NCBI RefSeq assembly: GCF_014636475.1
Contig: NZ_BMEL01000003.1
Span: 434,001-498,000, forward strand
Length of the DNA stretch: 64,000 nt
Direction: 5' to 3'
Source: Halobacillus andaensis
GTDB taxonomy: Bacteria > Bacillota > Bacilli > Bacillales > Halobacillaceae
Shown here: one piece after another, positions 18,530 through 27,409 of the stretch
Numbering within the stretch: position 1 is the first letter of the stretch
How the letters are laid out: every line of letters starts with the position of its first letter
Notes under the pieces: model-generated
The model's input: the letters and a program-made list of their open reading frames with translations, nothing else
What the model was told of the DNA's origin: nothing
Databases searched by the model: none
Position numbers and translations under genes: made by a program

Positions 18530-19474
18530 TTAACTCAGATTCGTAGATTTCATCCAATCTTCCGTGCGTTTGATGCCACCTTCTATACTAAAAACAGGCT
18601 TCCATCTTAGTAGTTTCATAGCTTTATCATAATTACAAAGCAATTTTTTTATTTCACTTTGCGAGTGAATGTGCTTTACGTGTTGAATTTTAGTCACGTC
18701 TTTGACAATTAAGCTGGCTAAATCATTAATTGGGATATCCCGCCCGAGTCCAGCATTAAGAATTTCACCATTAGCCTTATCAGAGTAGCCGGATTCTACA
18801 ACAAAATTCGCACAATCTTCCACGTACAATAAATCACGTGTTTGTGTTCCATCTCCATAGATTTGAAGTGGTTTGCCTTCCAGCTTGTTTTTAATGAAAA
18901 TCGCGACAACCCCGCCTTCTCGCCCTGCTTTCTGAAAAGGCCCATACGTATTAAAAGGGCGAACGACCACGGCAGGCAGTCCATAAGTGAAAAAATAGGA
19001 AAGCACCATGTTTTCTGCAGCCATTTTTGCTCCTGCATAAGGAGATGCTGGTTTAATCGCATCCGTTTCTTTAATGCCTGCAGGGGTCGTAGCGCTATCA
19101 TATACCATACACGTACTCGTAAATACAATTTTGACGCGGTGTCTTTTGCACTCTTCAAGTACGTTAAACGTCCCGATCGTTTCGTTCTTAAATGCAGTCT
19201 TAGGATCGTCGATACTATCCTGCACATTTATGCTCGCGCCTAAGTGATAACAACAATCAAATTTTTTTAAGAATAAATCCTCTAATAAAGAAGCATCTTT
19301 TATATCTCCTTGAATAAATTCCTTGAAATTCTTTCGACTTAAGAATTCATCTACGTTTTCAATTCTTCCATTCGATAAGTTATCAAGCACCCATAAATTA
19401 TGGCCGTCATCAAGCAGCTTTTTAACAACCCATCTGCCGATAAACCCTGCACCGCCAGTTACGAGGACATTCAA
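18530..19474 (-). CDS. NAD-dependent nucleotide-sugar epimerase/dehydratase
   Basis: Extended short-chain dehydrogenase of 314 residues. It has the N-terminal glycine motif TGGAGFIG (residues 6-13), the active-site FTSTCMVYD and SPYAGAKMAAE (YxxxK), and RPFNTYGPFQ typical of UDP-glucose 4-epimerase relatives. It probably makes the keto- or epimerised sugar used by the DegT-like partner. The exact sugar cannot be told. No glycosyltransferase is adjacent, so the product must be used elsewhere. Confidence 0.88.
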   Translation of the reverse strand: MNVLVTGGAGFIGRWVVKKLLDDGHNLWVLDNLSNGRIENVDEFLSRKNFKEFIQGDIKDASLLEDLFLKKFDCCYHLGASINVQDSIDDPKTAFKNETIGTFNVLEECKRHRVKIVFTSTCMVYDSATTPAGIKETDAIKPASPYAGAKMAAENMVLSYFFTYGLPAVVVRPFNTYGPFQKAGREGGVVAIFIKNKLEGKPLQIYGDGTQTRDLLYVEDCANFVVESGYSDKANGEILNAGLGRDIPINDLASLIVKDVTKIQHVKHIHSQSEIKKLLCNYDKAMKLLRWKPVFSIEGGIKRTEDWMKSTNLS

Positions 19475-19661
19475 ATCATCATCTCCCTCTTTTACCCCTT
19501 CAGACCCATCCTATTAAAATGGGAAAGAGATTATTCATTGAAATGAACATAAGAAAAAGAAGGTGAGAAACCTCTGGCCTAATATTATTTGTTAGCTTCA
19601 AAAAGTATTTTAAAAGATAAATACTATCTAAAAAAGAGGTACCGCATCCGGTACCTCTTCC

Positions 19662-20627
19662 TTAAAACAACATAAATGAGACGACGACATACACCACGCT
19701 GATGACAAACGATGGGGCCGCATAACGCCAAGAGCTTGAAATCCTCGGTCTCAGCAATAAATAAATGATCATGACCGTCATAAATACGACGAGCAGCGCC
19801 ATAAAAATATGGGAACTCCCTGCTGCCTCTAAAATGGCTCTGTCACGATAAAGGAAGTCCGTCACCACGAGGAGCTGCATATTAAACATATTGCTTCCTA
19901 GAATCGATCCAATAGCCATGCCATAATTAGCCACTTTAAAAGCAGCAAGCACAGTCACCAGTTCAGGTAAGGAAGTGGACGCAGCAATTAGAAAACTTCC
20001 TACAAAACTTGAATCCATTCCCGAGACTTGAGCGAGTTGATCACCCGCAATCGAGAGCACACTTCCTGCCCCAAATACAACCAGGGCAAGCAAAACAAAC
20101 CGAATAACCGCCTGACGCAAACTATAGTCTTTCACAGGTACCTCTATGTCAGCCGCACTTTCCTCTCCCTCGTTAGAAAGGAATTTCACGACCACGATAT
20201 AAACTCCAACCATCACGAACATTTCAATACCTACGCCAAACCATTCAATCGAGCCTGGAATAAGAAGCGCTGTAATTATGATAAGCATAAAAAGCAAACC
20301 GACTATAGCTGAAGGCACATGCTCCCTGTACCCGACACGCTGAAAGAGACGGCGCTTGCGATAGATCATGTCTACCACCGCTAAGATTAATAGATTAAAG
20401 ACGTTGCTTCCAATCATATTTCCAACTGCGATATCCGGGTTATCAATATAAACGGCGGTCAAACTCGTTGTGAGCTCAGGTAACGATGTCGCTCCGGCAA
20501 TTAAAAAAGTTCCAACAGCCGCACCGCTTAAGACGGACTTTTGGCTAATGATATCCCCAAATTTGTTCAATTTAATAGCTGCTAAGACAACAACTGCGGC
20601 AGCAAGTAAAAATATAATGTAAATCAC
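19662..20627 (-). CDS. CaCA-family cation antiporter, probable Mn2+/Ca2+ exporter
   Basis: A 321-residue antiporter with about 10 spans and the two inverted alpha repeats of the CaCA family: GTFLIAGATSLPELTTSLTA-type and GSFLIAASTSLPELVTVLAA-type, each followed by GSNxFN (MIGSNVFN, ILGSNMFN). I place the start at GTG 20627, preceded by AAAGGAG; an upstream opening to 20687 runs into the riboswitch terminator. Control by a yybP-ykoY element suggests that manganese is a substrate, though calcium/sodium exchange is the default family annotation. Confidence 0.88.
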   Translation of the reverse strand: MIYIIFLLAAAVVVLAAIKLNKFGDIISQKSVLSGAAVGTFLIAGATSLPELTTSLTAVYIDNPDIAVGNMIGSNVFNLLILAVVDMIYRKRRLFQRVGYREHVPSAIVGLLFMLIIITALLIPGSIEWFGVGIEMFVMVGVYIVVVKFLSNEGEESAADIEVPVKDYSLRQAVIRFVLLALVVFGAGSVLSIAGDQLAQVSGMDSSFVGSFLIAASTSLPELVTVLAAFKVANYGMAIGSILGSNMFNMQLLVVTDFLYRDRAILEAAGSSHIFMALLVVFMTVMIIYLLLRPRISSSWRYAAPSFVISVVYVVVSFMLF

Positions 20628-20654
20628 ACTGCTTCTCCTTTCAGACCAGAGCAT

Positions 20655-20795
20655 AAAAAAGAGACCCTGGCACAGAATGTGTACCAAGGTCTCGCGTACT
20701 ACTTACCGTTGATAGCCTTTTGAACCAGGTATTAAGCATACCGTATTGACGATTCAAAAGCCGCATGCAGCGGTCGCTACTCCCCTTGTTCAATC
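20655..20795 (-). promoter_or_regulatory. yybP-ykoY (Mn2+-sensing) riboswitch with terminator
   Basis: The minus strand shows AAGGGGAGTAGCGACCGC, the conserved opening of this class (20774-20788), then ATCGTCAATACGG, and a closing helix. A terminator follows (GAGACCTTGG...CCAGGGTCTC, six T, 20655-20693). The opening CAAGG is complementary to CCTTG in the terminator's left arm, so an aptamer closed by metal would block the terminator, an ON switch. Class is recognised from memory of the consensus, not by a covariance search. Confidence 0.82.
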
Positions 20796-21087
20796 TACTA
20801 TATGTATTTAACAAGAAAGAGTCAAGTTAAAACACTAGATTCCCTAAGAATTCCTTCTATTTTCTCTCCGATAAAAGTCCCTGATGCTATTTAGAATTCA
20901 TGATGAAATTCCATAAATATCCTGTTTTGTTAGCACATCGTTTCGTTTATTGTAGAAAACATTGAAATCCTCTCCAGCATTGGTATGATGGTATGAAACT
21001 GAATCATAGAATACTAGATTTGTTTGATTTTTTTAAGAGAGGTGAGACGTTATTCTTGCATTACCATTTCAAGAAAAAAGTAAATTA

Positions 21088-21894
21088 TTGATGGCGCTTA
21101 TGGTCGTGGCAGGTACGCTTATCCTTCTAAGTGTGATGCCCTCTGCAGCTAGTGCAGATACGAAAGATTACCAGGTTGATGCTACGTCCTTGCACGTTAG
21201 AAGTGCACCAGATATTGATTCTGCCATTATCGGGGCTTTAGAAGATGGGGCCACTGTTACAGTCTACGAGGAACGCTCGAATTGGTCTAGAATTGAGTAT
21301 AACGGCTATACAGGATGGGTTTCATCCGATTTTTTAGTGGCTTCTAACTCTCCTTTAGAAGGCGTACATATTACACTTGATCCCGGTCACGGAGGATCTG
21401 ATCCTGGAGCCATAGGTGTAGACAACTCCTATGAGAAGAATGTTAATTTAAGTACAGCTCAGCGTACATACGACGAGTTAAGTGAGGCTGGAGCTAAGGT
21501 TACGATGACAAGGTCAGGTGATCAGTACTTAACGTTAGATGAAAGAGTTGACATTAGTCATTCTTACGAAACGGATGCTTTCATAAGTCTTCACTATAAT
21601 TCCAGTATTTACTCTAGTGCCAAAGGGATCAGCAGCTACTATTATGATAGTGGAAAGGACCTCCCATGGGCACGATCATTGCAAGACCAGCTTGCCAATC
21701 ATACGGACCGTCAAAATGACGGGATCTACAACCAGGATTTCCGTGTGGTTAAGGATAACAACGCTCCTGCTGTTTTACTTGAATTAGGCTTCCTATCCAA
21801 CCCTGAAGAAGCAGCACTCGTACAAACTGAAAGCTATCAATCTCAAGTTGCTAATGCCATTACTCAAGGTACGATAGATTATTTCGGAAAATAA
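21088..21894 (+). CDS. Secreted N-acetylmuramoyl-L-alanine amidase with SH3b domain
   Basis: Signal peptide, an SH3b domain (about residues 28-85: SLHVRSAPDIDSAIIG, GYTGWVSSDFL), then an Amidase_3 catalytic domain with zinc ligands in LDPGHGGSDPGAIG (His), YEKNVNLS (Glu) and ISLHYNSS (His), and the catalytic LLELGFLSN. It cuts the amide bond between muramic acid and the stem peptide. The TTG start gives a signal peptide with no positive N-terminus. A better start (TTG 21056, after GAGAGGTGAG, peptide beginning HYHFKKK) is one frame off, across a run of six A at 21074-21079. Confidence 0.9.
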   Translation: MMALMVVAGTLILLSVMPSAASADTKDYQVDATSLHVRSAPDIDSAIIGALEDGATVTVYEERSNWSRIEYNGYTGWVSSDFLVASNSPLEGVHITLDPGHGGSDPGAIGVDNSYEKNVNLSTAQRTYDELSEAGAKVTMTRSGDQYLTLDERVDISHSYETDAFISLHYNSSIYSSAKGISSYYYDSGKDLPWARSLQDQLANHTDRQNDGIYNQDFRVVKDNNAPAVLLELGFLSNPEEAALVQTESYQSQVANAITQGTIDYFGK

Positions 21895-21906
21895 TTATAT
21901 TAAGAA

Positions 21907-22029
21907 GAGGCCGGGACAAAACTGAATAAAGCATAAAATAATCCGAACGATTCGATTGAAATCAGTTCGGATTATTTATATTCAAGAAAGAATTTACACC
22001 ATCGCTCCGTCCAAATACTTCGCTTTCTG
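21907..22029 (+). repeat. Dispersed hairpin repeat, copy A
   Basis: Begins GAGGCCGGGACAAAACTGAA 12 bases after the amidase stop. It contains an imperfect inverted repeat (AATCCGAACGATT / AATCAGTTCGGATT) and ends with CACCATCGCTCCGTCCAAATACTTCGC-like sequence. Closely matches copies B (29951-30065, reverse) and C (43366-43502). Confidence 0.88.
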
Positions 22030-22686
22030 TTCCCCATCGTATAATGAAAGCCCTCCAAAGTAGCGCGGCTTGTACGTCACTTTCTCTAGTCGCTTTTTAG
22101 GAACAGACGTTGATGAGGGCTGGCTGTAAAAATATGAAAAAGATGGCCCTCTAACTCGTTAGGGTGATCTATGTGGACGAGAGTTTTCCGACTTAAGGGA
22201 CGTTTCAAGGAGTGAGGACCCTTCCACTCCTGCGGAAGAACGAGTGAGCCGAGATCGCCGAGCGTGGGGTTTGCGAGGAAGCTCATACGCTCGGGCGTAT
22301 AAAGGGAATGGTTCTAAGGCAACTGAAGTTTTATGAAAGGTAGAATTTTAATAAAAGGGGTATGTGTGGAAAGTATTTTCTAAACTGACGCTAGTCTTCG
22401 CTTCAATTTTATATCGTTCTTTAGCCACCGACTAGCGATTCGTGAGATTCAACTACAAACGTTAACAGCTCTTTTAAATTAGAAAGGACTTTTTCAGGGG
22501 ACTGAAGGTTCCTTCACTCCAATCGGCAAGAAAAAAAGCTTGCGGAAAACCAAGGGGTTCTCCACAATCTGAAGAAAGCCCCTCTACTATACAGAGGGGC
22601 TCTTTAGGCTGTTGAAAAAGCTTGGACGAATGTAAACACGCGATCACACGGTTCCTTCATTTTGTCTAGAGAAAAGAATCTTTGTT
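22030..22686. other. Gene-free region with decayed repeats
   Basis: About 650 bases without a convincing gene. 22170-22330 looks like another degenerate intergenic repeat: GGAGTGAGGACCCTTCCACT, CTCCTGCGGAAGAACGAGTG and GAGGAAGCTCAT occur in the order seen in widespread Bacillaceae repeats. A terminator-like hairpin (AGCCCCTCT...AGAGGGGCT) is at 22577-22601. Directly after it comes the 27-base motif AGGCTGTTG...GACGAATG also found at 16768-16794. Confidence 0.6.
22577..22604 (+). terminator. Terminator-like hairpin without an adjacent gene
   Basis: AGCCCCTCT / AGAGGGGCT stem of 9 bp, loop ACTATAC, then CTTT. The nearest plus-strand gene ends 680 bases earlier. Confidence 0.6.
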
Positions 22687-23667
22687 TTACTCTTTTTTAA
22701 ATTCTTTTGTACTTCTAACCGTATCTATTGGACGGACAGCTTGTTCAATCTGTTCACGTTTGGGCTCGAGCAACGGCGGCAGGGATAATTTTTCTCCTAA
22801 GGTTTCATAAGGTTCATCTCCCATAAAACCTGGACCATCAGTAGCAAACTCAAATAAGATTTGCGGAGCAACATTTACATACAGCGATTCAAAGTAATGA
22901 CGGTTTACGTAGCCAGACGTTCTAAATCCAAATCGAGGCATGCGGTCGATCCACTCGTCTAAAGCATGGCGATCTTCCACTCGAAAAGCCGCATGATGAA
23001 CGGTTCCATATCCCTGTCTCGCTTGAGGTAAAATCGGGTTGTACTCAACGACTACCTGAGCTCCATTGCCCCCTTCTCCCATTTCAAATAGGTGTAAAGC
23101 TCCTTCTTCTTCAATTTCCTTAAAAAGAAGAACTTTCTCCAGCATTTCTTTAAAATAATCAAAGTTATCTACACGAACGTGAAGCGGCCCTAACCCTGTA
23201 ATTGCATATTCTAAAGGTACCGGTCCTTTTTGCCATGGAGTACCCGTAGTCACTCCATGATCATGCTCATCAGATACCAACTCGTAGGATTGATCATCAA
23301 AATCAACGAACGGGATCACTTTTTTACCGAAACGTTCTTGAATCCCCTTATGTTTAACATCATAACGATCCAGACGGTTCACCCAGTAGTCCAGCGCTTG
23401 ATCACTCGGAACTCTAAACGAAGTTTTAGCAATTTCATTCGTACCATGAGAACCTTTTGGAATACCCGGGAAGTCAAAGAACGTCATATCCGTTCCGGCA
23501 CTTCCTTTATCATCAGCAAAAAATAAATGATACGTTTGTATGTCATCTTGATTGACGGTTTTTTTAACGAGACGCATCCCTAATACGTACGTGAAAAACT
23601 CATAATTCTTCTCAGCACTGCTCGTAATGGCAGTAACGTGGTGCAGACCTTTTAATTCATTCATCAC
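22687..23667 (-). CDS. VOC-superfamily ring-cleaving dioxygenase (MhqO/YkcA type)
   Basis: A 326-residue protein with two vicinal-oxygen-chelate modules. The first begins GLHHVTAITSSAEKNYEFF, with the metal His in HHV; the second contains GPLHVRVDNFDYF and GTVHHAAFRVED, and a late ILFEFATDGPGF carries the Glu ligand. Relatives in B. subtilis (MhqA, MhqE, MhqO) respond to quinone and electrophile stress. Substrate is unknown. Two ATGs stand in a row at the start, preceded by GGAGGAATG. Confidence 0.87.
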   Translation of the reverse strand: MMNELKGLHHVTAITSSAEKNYEFFTYVLGMRLVKKTVNQDDIQTYHLFFADDKGSAGTDMTFFDFPGIPKGSHGTNEIAKTSFRVPSDQALDYWVNRLDRYDVKHKGIQERFGKKVIPFVDFDDQSYELVSDEHDHGVTTGTPWQKGPVPLEYAITGLGPLHVRVDNFDYFKEMLEKVLLFKEIEEEGALHLFEMGEGGNGAQVVVEYNPILPQARQGYGTVHHAAFRVEDRHALDEWIDRMPRFGFRTSGYVNRHYFESLYVNVAPQILFEFATDGPGFMGDEPYETLGEKLSLPPLLEPKREQIEQAVRPIDTVRSTKEFKKE

Positions 23668-23838
23668 TCATTCCTCCAATCGGAAATATCCTGACCATTT
23701 CTTCTTATTTTATCCTACCTTTTATTTATCTCAATTTCAAGATATTGATTGATCTTCTCCTTTGATTTCTTTACCTTACCCCGTGTTCAACATGCTACAA
23801 TGAACGTACGCTATTGGTAGAAAGGAAGTTTTATCATC

Positions 23839-24966
23839 ATGGACACCACGCAATTAAAAGCACTTTCCCCTTCCTATGATCCTTGGGAAGCTTATATGGA
23901 CGTTGAAGAACATGGCGAAATGACATTATCAAACGTCGAATTTACAACGACGTATTTGTGCAACATGCGCTGCGCTCACTGTGCCGTCGGCTATACATTG
24001 CAAAATAAAGATCCCGATGCTTTACCGATTGAGCTTTTAACGAAGCGATTAGATGAAATCAAGCACTTGCGCACGCTTAGTATTACGGGTGGAGAACCCA
24101 TGCTTTCGAAGAAATCGGTCAAACAGTATGTTGTGCCGTTGCTAAAATACGCACATGAACGCGGAGTCCGGACTCAAATCAACTCAAACTTAACCCTGCC
24201 CTACACACGCTATGAAGAAATCATTCCTTATTTAGATGTCTTACATATCTCTCATAACTGGGGCACTGTTGATGAATTTGCAGAAACAGGATTTGCACTT
24301 ATGGATCGTAAGCCTTCCTTTGAAAACCGTGCCAAGTATTTTGAACGGCTGGTAGAAAACAGCCAGGCTCTCTCAAAAGCAGGTGTGATGGTCTCAGCAG
24401 AAACAATGCTGAATAAACGCACATTCCCCCATTTAGAAAAGATTCACGATCACGTCCTTGAAATGGGCTGTGCCAGACATGAGATTCATCCGATGTATCC
24501 AGTTGATTTTGCGAGTAACCTTGAAACGTTAAGCCTAGAAGAAATGCGCGACGGCATCAATCGGCTGCTAAATCACCGCGATCCAAATGTATGGATGCTG
24601 TTTGGCACTCTTCCATTTTATCCTTGTAACTCTACGCAAGCAGATTTAGATATGTTAAAGCGTCTAGATGAAGCTGAGAATGTAACCGTACGTAATGATC
24701 CGGATGGGCGTTCAAGATTAAACGTAAACATTTTTTCCGGCGAAATCATTGTGACCGACTTCGGGGATGAACCCTCTTTAGGTAAAATTCAAGACACTTC
24801 CCTTCCTGATGCTTTCACAAAATGGATGAGTACAAACACAGCCAATGCCTTAAATTGCCACTGTCCAGCAGCTAAGTGCTTAGGACCAAACTTATTAGTA
24901 AAAAATACGTATTATCAAGATACTGATTTCCAGCAACGCGAAGCGAAAATCTCATTAAACCGATAA
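23839..24966 (+). CDS. yfkAB: Radical SAM protein YfkAB
   Basis: A 375-residue radical SAM protein. The iron-sulphur motif CNMRCAHC is at residues 41-48 and SITGGEPMLS matches the SAM-binding GGE. The C-terminus has CHCPAAKC, the CxCxxxxC motif that defines the YfkAB family and probably holds a second cluster. The reaction is unknown. It is monocistronic, ending at the shared terminator at 24972-25010. Confidence 0.92.
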   Translation: MDTTQLKALSPSYDPWEAYMDVEEHGEMTLSNVEFTTTYLCNMRCAHCAVGYTLQNKDPDALPIELLTKRLDEIKHLRTLSITGGEPMLSKKSVKQYVVPLLKYAHERGVRTQINSNLTLPYTRYEEIIPYLDVLHISHNWGTVDEFAETGFALMDRKPSFENRAKYFERLVENSQALSKAGVMVSAETMLNKRTFPHLEKIHDHVLEMGCARHEIHPMYPVDFASNLETLSLEEMRDGINRLLNHRDPNVWMLFGTLPFYPCNSTQADLDMLKRLDEAENVTVRNDPDGRSRLNVNIFSGEIIVTDFGDEPSLGKIQDTSLPDAFTKWMSTNTANALNCHCPAAKCLGPNLLVKNTYYQDTDFQQREAKISLNR

Positions 24967-24971
24967 TGGAT

Positions 24972-25010
24972 AAAGCCGCATTCCTCTGTTTATAGGAATG
25001 CGGCTTTTTT
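24972..25010. terminator. Bidirectional terminator between yfkAB and SGNH gene
   Basis: AAAGCCGCATTCCT / AGGAATGCGGCTTT stem with T run on the plus strand and an A run reading as T on the minus strand, fitting the convergent genes on both sides. Confidence 0.92.
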
Positions 25011-25012
25011 TA

Positions 25013-25723
25013 TTAGAAGTCATATTCTTCTACAATTTTTTCTGTAATTAAATCATAGCCTTTTTTATTCGGGTGAAGGGCATCACTGAAATATTCACTC
25101 GACTTTTCTTTAAAAAGATCATTCGTGGAAATAAATTTGATTCTATCGTAATCATCGACTATTGTCTGGCTGTTGTCATTCCATTCAACAACTTCTTCCT
25201 CAATCTCTTCAGAGTCAGGATATGGATTATAAAGTCCAAGGAATAAGATTGGAGCGTCTTCATTCTCCCCTCGAATGACCTCTATAATCTCCTCTAAGTT
25301 TTGTTCATAGTCCGCTTTTCCAACTTCAATCTTCTCCTCATTGATTTCAGTTAAATCGCCGCCATTACTTTCGATTAAATCATTCGTACCAATAAACAAA
25401 ATGAAATAATCAGCATTTCCTAAATCACTTTTCACATCCGTTTGGTTGACTTGCTTCAGCAAGCCATCCGTCTGCTGATCAGGAATCCCATAGTTTTCTA
25501 CCTTAATGTCGGCTTCTTTATTCTCTTTTAAAAGCTTTTCCATGTTTTCTACATAACCATGGCCTGACTCATCACCAATTCCATACGTTAAAGAATCGCC
25601 GAGAGCGATCATTTTTTCCGTTTCATCCGATGAAGCATTTTTGCTTTGGTTCCAACTGACCAAACCGACACCAATTATAATGATGACAATGAAGCTCGCT
25701 GTATATACTAATGTTTTTTTCAT
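25013..25723 (-). CDS. SGNH/GDSL-family lipase or esterase, secreted or membrane-anchored
   Basis: A 236-residue protein with an N-terminal hydrophobic segment (residues 5-24). Block I ALGDSLTYGIG places the nucleophile near Ser44; FIGTNDL gives the block III Asn and DALHPNKKGY the Asp/His pair. It is similar in layout to B. subtilis YpmR. Probably hydrolyses an acyl ester on lipid or polymer outside the membrane; the substrate is unknown. Confidence 0.88.
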   Translation of the reverse strand: MKKTLVYTASFIVIIIIGVGLVSWNQSKNASSDETEKMIALGDSLTYGIGDESGHGYVENMEKLLKENKEADIKVENYGIPDQQTDGLLKQVNQTDVKSDLGNADYFILFIGTNDLIESNGGDLTEINEEKIEVGKADYEQNLEEIIEVIRGENEDAPILFLGLYNPYPDSEEIEEEVVEWNDNSQTIVDDYDRIKFISTNDLFKEKSSEYFSDALHPNKKGYDLITEKIVEEYDF

Positions 25724-25918
25724 GATCGTTCCTCCTGAGAAATTAACTTACCCCTTTCTCTTAAGGAATAAACGATTTTCACATGTAAATATAGTATTAT
25801 ACTTAGCAGCGACAATCTCTTACGTGCGAATTTTTTATATACTCAGCTCCTCCCCTATAAACGTATAAAACTCTCAAAATAGGAAAGGATGGTTAAAAAA
25901 GTAGCGAGGAGTTTAATT

Positions 25919-27406
25919 ATGTGGCGGAAAAACTCGAAGAACGTCTCCCCTACTAACCAAACTGATACGACTTTGACGATCACAGAAGATGTCGAGCAAA
26001 ATATTGAGCAAATTAAGCATTGTCTTGGAGATCCCTTCGACTTAGTTTATAAAGAATATAAATTTAAGCGTACAGCTTTTGCTTTATGCTACATCGATGG
26101 ACTTATTAGTACAGAGGACTTAGAGAGAACGGTCATTCCTTCCTTAATGGATTGGTTTAAAGAAAATGATTCTTCAAGTGGCGCTAGAGATTTTTCGCAG
26201 CACATTCAAGTCCCAAAAAAATTGAATACTACTTCTGATTTTTCTATCATGCTTACTGCTTTACTACGTGGAAGTACGATTCTTTTTATAAAAAAGGGAA
26301 CAGAAGCTTTTTTGATATCTGATCAGCATTGGGAAACAAGATCTATAGAAGAACCAAGCTCACAAACCATGGTTCGAGGACCGAGAGAAGGATTTGTAGA
26401 GGCTCTTGCCGTTAATTCCACGTTGATTCGCAGAAGGATTACAAATCCACGATTGCGATTTAAATCGTTCATAGTAGGCGAGATGACGCAAACGATGGTT
26501 ATGGTCATCTATATTGAAGGACTTGTGAATGAGTCCGCACTAAATGTGGCGTGCAGCCGTATTACGAATGCCAAAGCTTCAGAAATATTTGAAACAGGGA
26601 TGCTGGAAGAGCTGATTGAGGATAAAGGATATTCACCCTTTCCCACTTTAATTGACACGGAAAGGCCGGATGTGGTCAGCGCAGCTCTTACGGAAGGTAA
26701 ATTAGCCATTATGATGGAAGGCAGCCCGTTTGCTTTAATCGGCCCGGCTACCTTTATTTCTTATTTCCAAACAGCTGAAGATTATTACAATCGATTCGAC
26801 CTGTCTACTTTTCTGCGTATGATTCGCTTTATCGCTTTTTGGATTGCATTTGCTTTACCGGCTACTTATGTAGCTCTAACGACTTTTCACCAGGAACTGA
26901 TCCCGACAGACTTGTTAATTAGTTTAGCGGCTCAGCGAGAAGGACTCCCATTTCCTGCGATCGTAGAAGCGTTAATTATGGAGACTGTATTTGAAATTTT
27001 ACGAGAGGCGGGTATACGAATGCCGCGTCCGATCGGTCCCGCCGTTTCAATTGTAGGAGCGATCGTTATTGGAGAAGCTGCGGTGACTGCCGGTCTCGTA
27101 TCTCCTGCCATTGTCATCGTTGTATCTTTAACAGCGATCGCCAGCTTTGCGAATCCTTATTACTCCATCGCGGGCTCTGCTCGAATCATGCGCTTTGTGC
27201 TCATGCTCTTTGCAGCTACGGCTGGAATTTTTGGCATACTGATCTTCACCCTGATTTTGTGTATCCACCTTGTTTCATTGAGATCACTTGGAGAACCTTA
27301 CATGTCACCTTTCGCCCCTTTTTCAATGAAAAAGCAGAAGGATACTGTTGTGCGTTTTCCGATGTGGTGGTCAAAACGTAAAAAAAGATGGAAGCAGGAG
27401 GCTTAA
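25919..27406 (+). CDS. Spore germination receptor subunit A (GerA family)
   Basis: A 495-residue GerAA/GRKA-type protein. The soluble N-terminal domain (to about 270) is followed by membrane spans from around FLRMIRFIAFWIAFALPATYVAL to the end. PFPAIVEALIMETVFEILREAG and RPIGPAVSIVGAIVIGEAAVTAGLVSP are the family's conserved stretches. It sits in the spore inner membrane and helps to sense nutrients. I place the start at ATG 25919 after GCGAGGAG; an opening from 25889 has a ribosome site too close to its start codon. Confidence 0.95.
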   Translation: MWRKNSKNVSPTNQTDTTLTITEDVEQNIEQIKHCLGDPFDLVYKEYKFKRTAFALCYIDGLISTEDLERTVIPSLMDWFKENDSSSGARDFSQHIQVPKKLNTTSDFSIMLTALLRGSTILFIKKGTEAFLISDQHWETRSIEEPSSQTMVRGPREGFVEALAVNSTLIRRRITNPRLRFKSFIVGEMTQTMVMVIYIEGLVNESALNVACSRITNAKASEIFETGMLEELIEDKGYSPFPTLIDTERPDVVSAALTEGKLAIMMEGSPFALIGPATFISYFQTAEDYYNRFDLSTFLRMIRFIAFWIAFALPATYVALTTFHQELIPTDLLISLAAQREGLPFPAIVEALIMETVFEILREAGIRMPRPIGPAVSIVGAIVIGEAAVTAGLVSPAIVIVVSLTAIASFANPYYSIAGSARIMRFVLMLFAATAGIFGILIFTLILCIHLVSLRSLGEPYMSPFAPFSMKKQKDTVVRFPMWWSKRKKRWKQEA

Positions 27407-27409
27407 CCT

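Noticed and set aside
22086-22286. 66-codon minus-strand frame in the repeat region
   Set aside because: It lies over a degenerate intergenic repeat, has no ribosome site and no recognisable domain.
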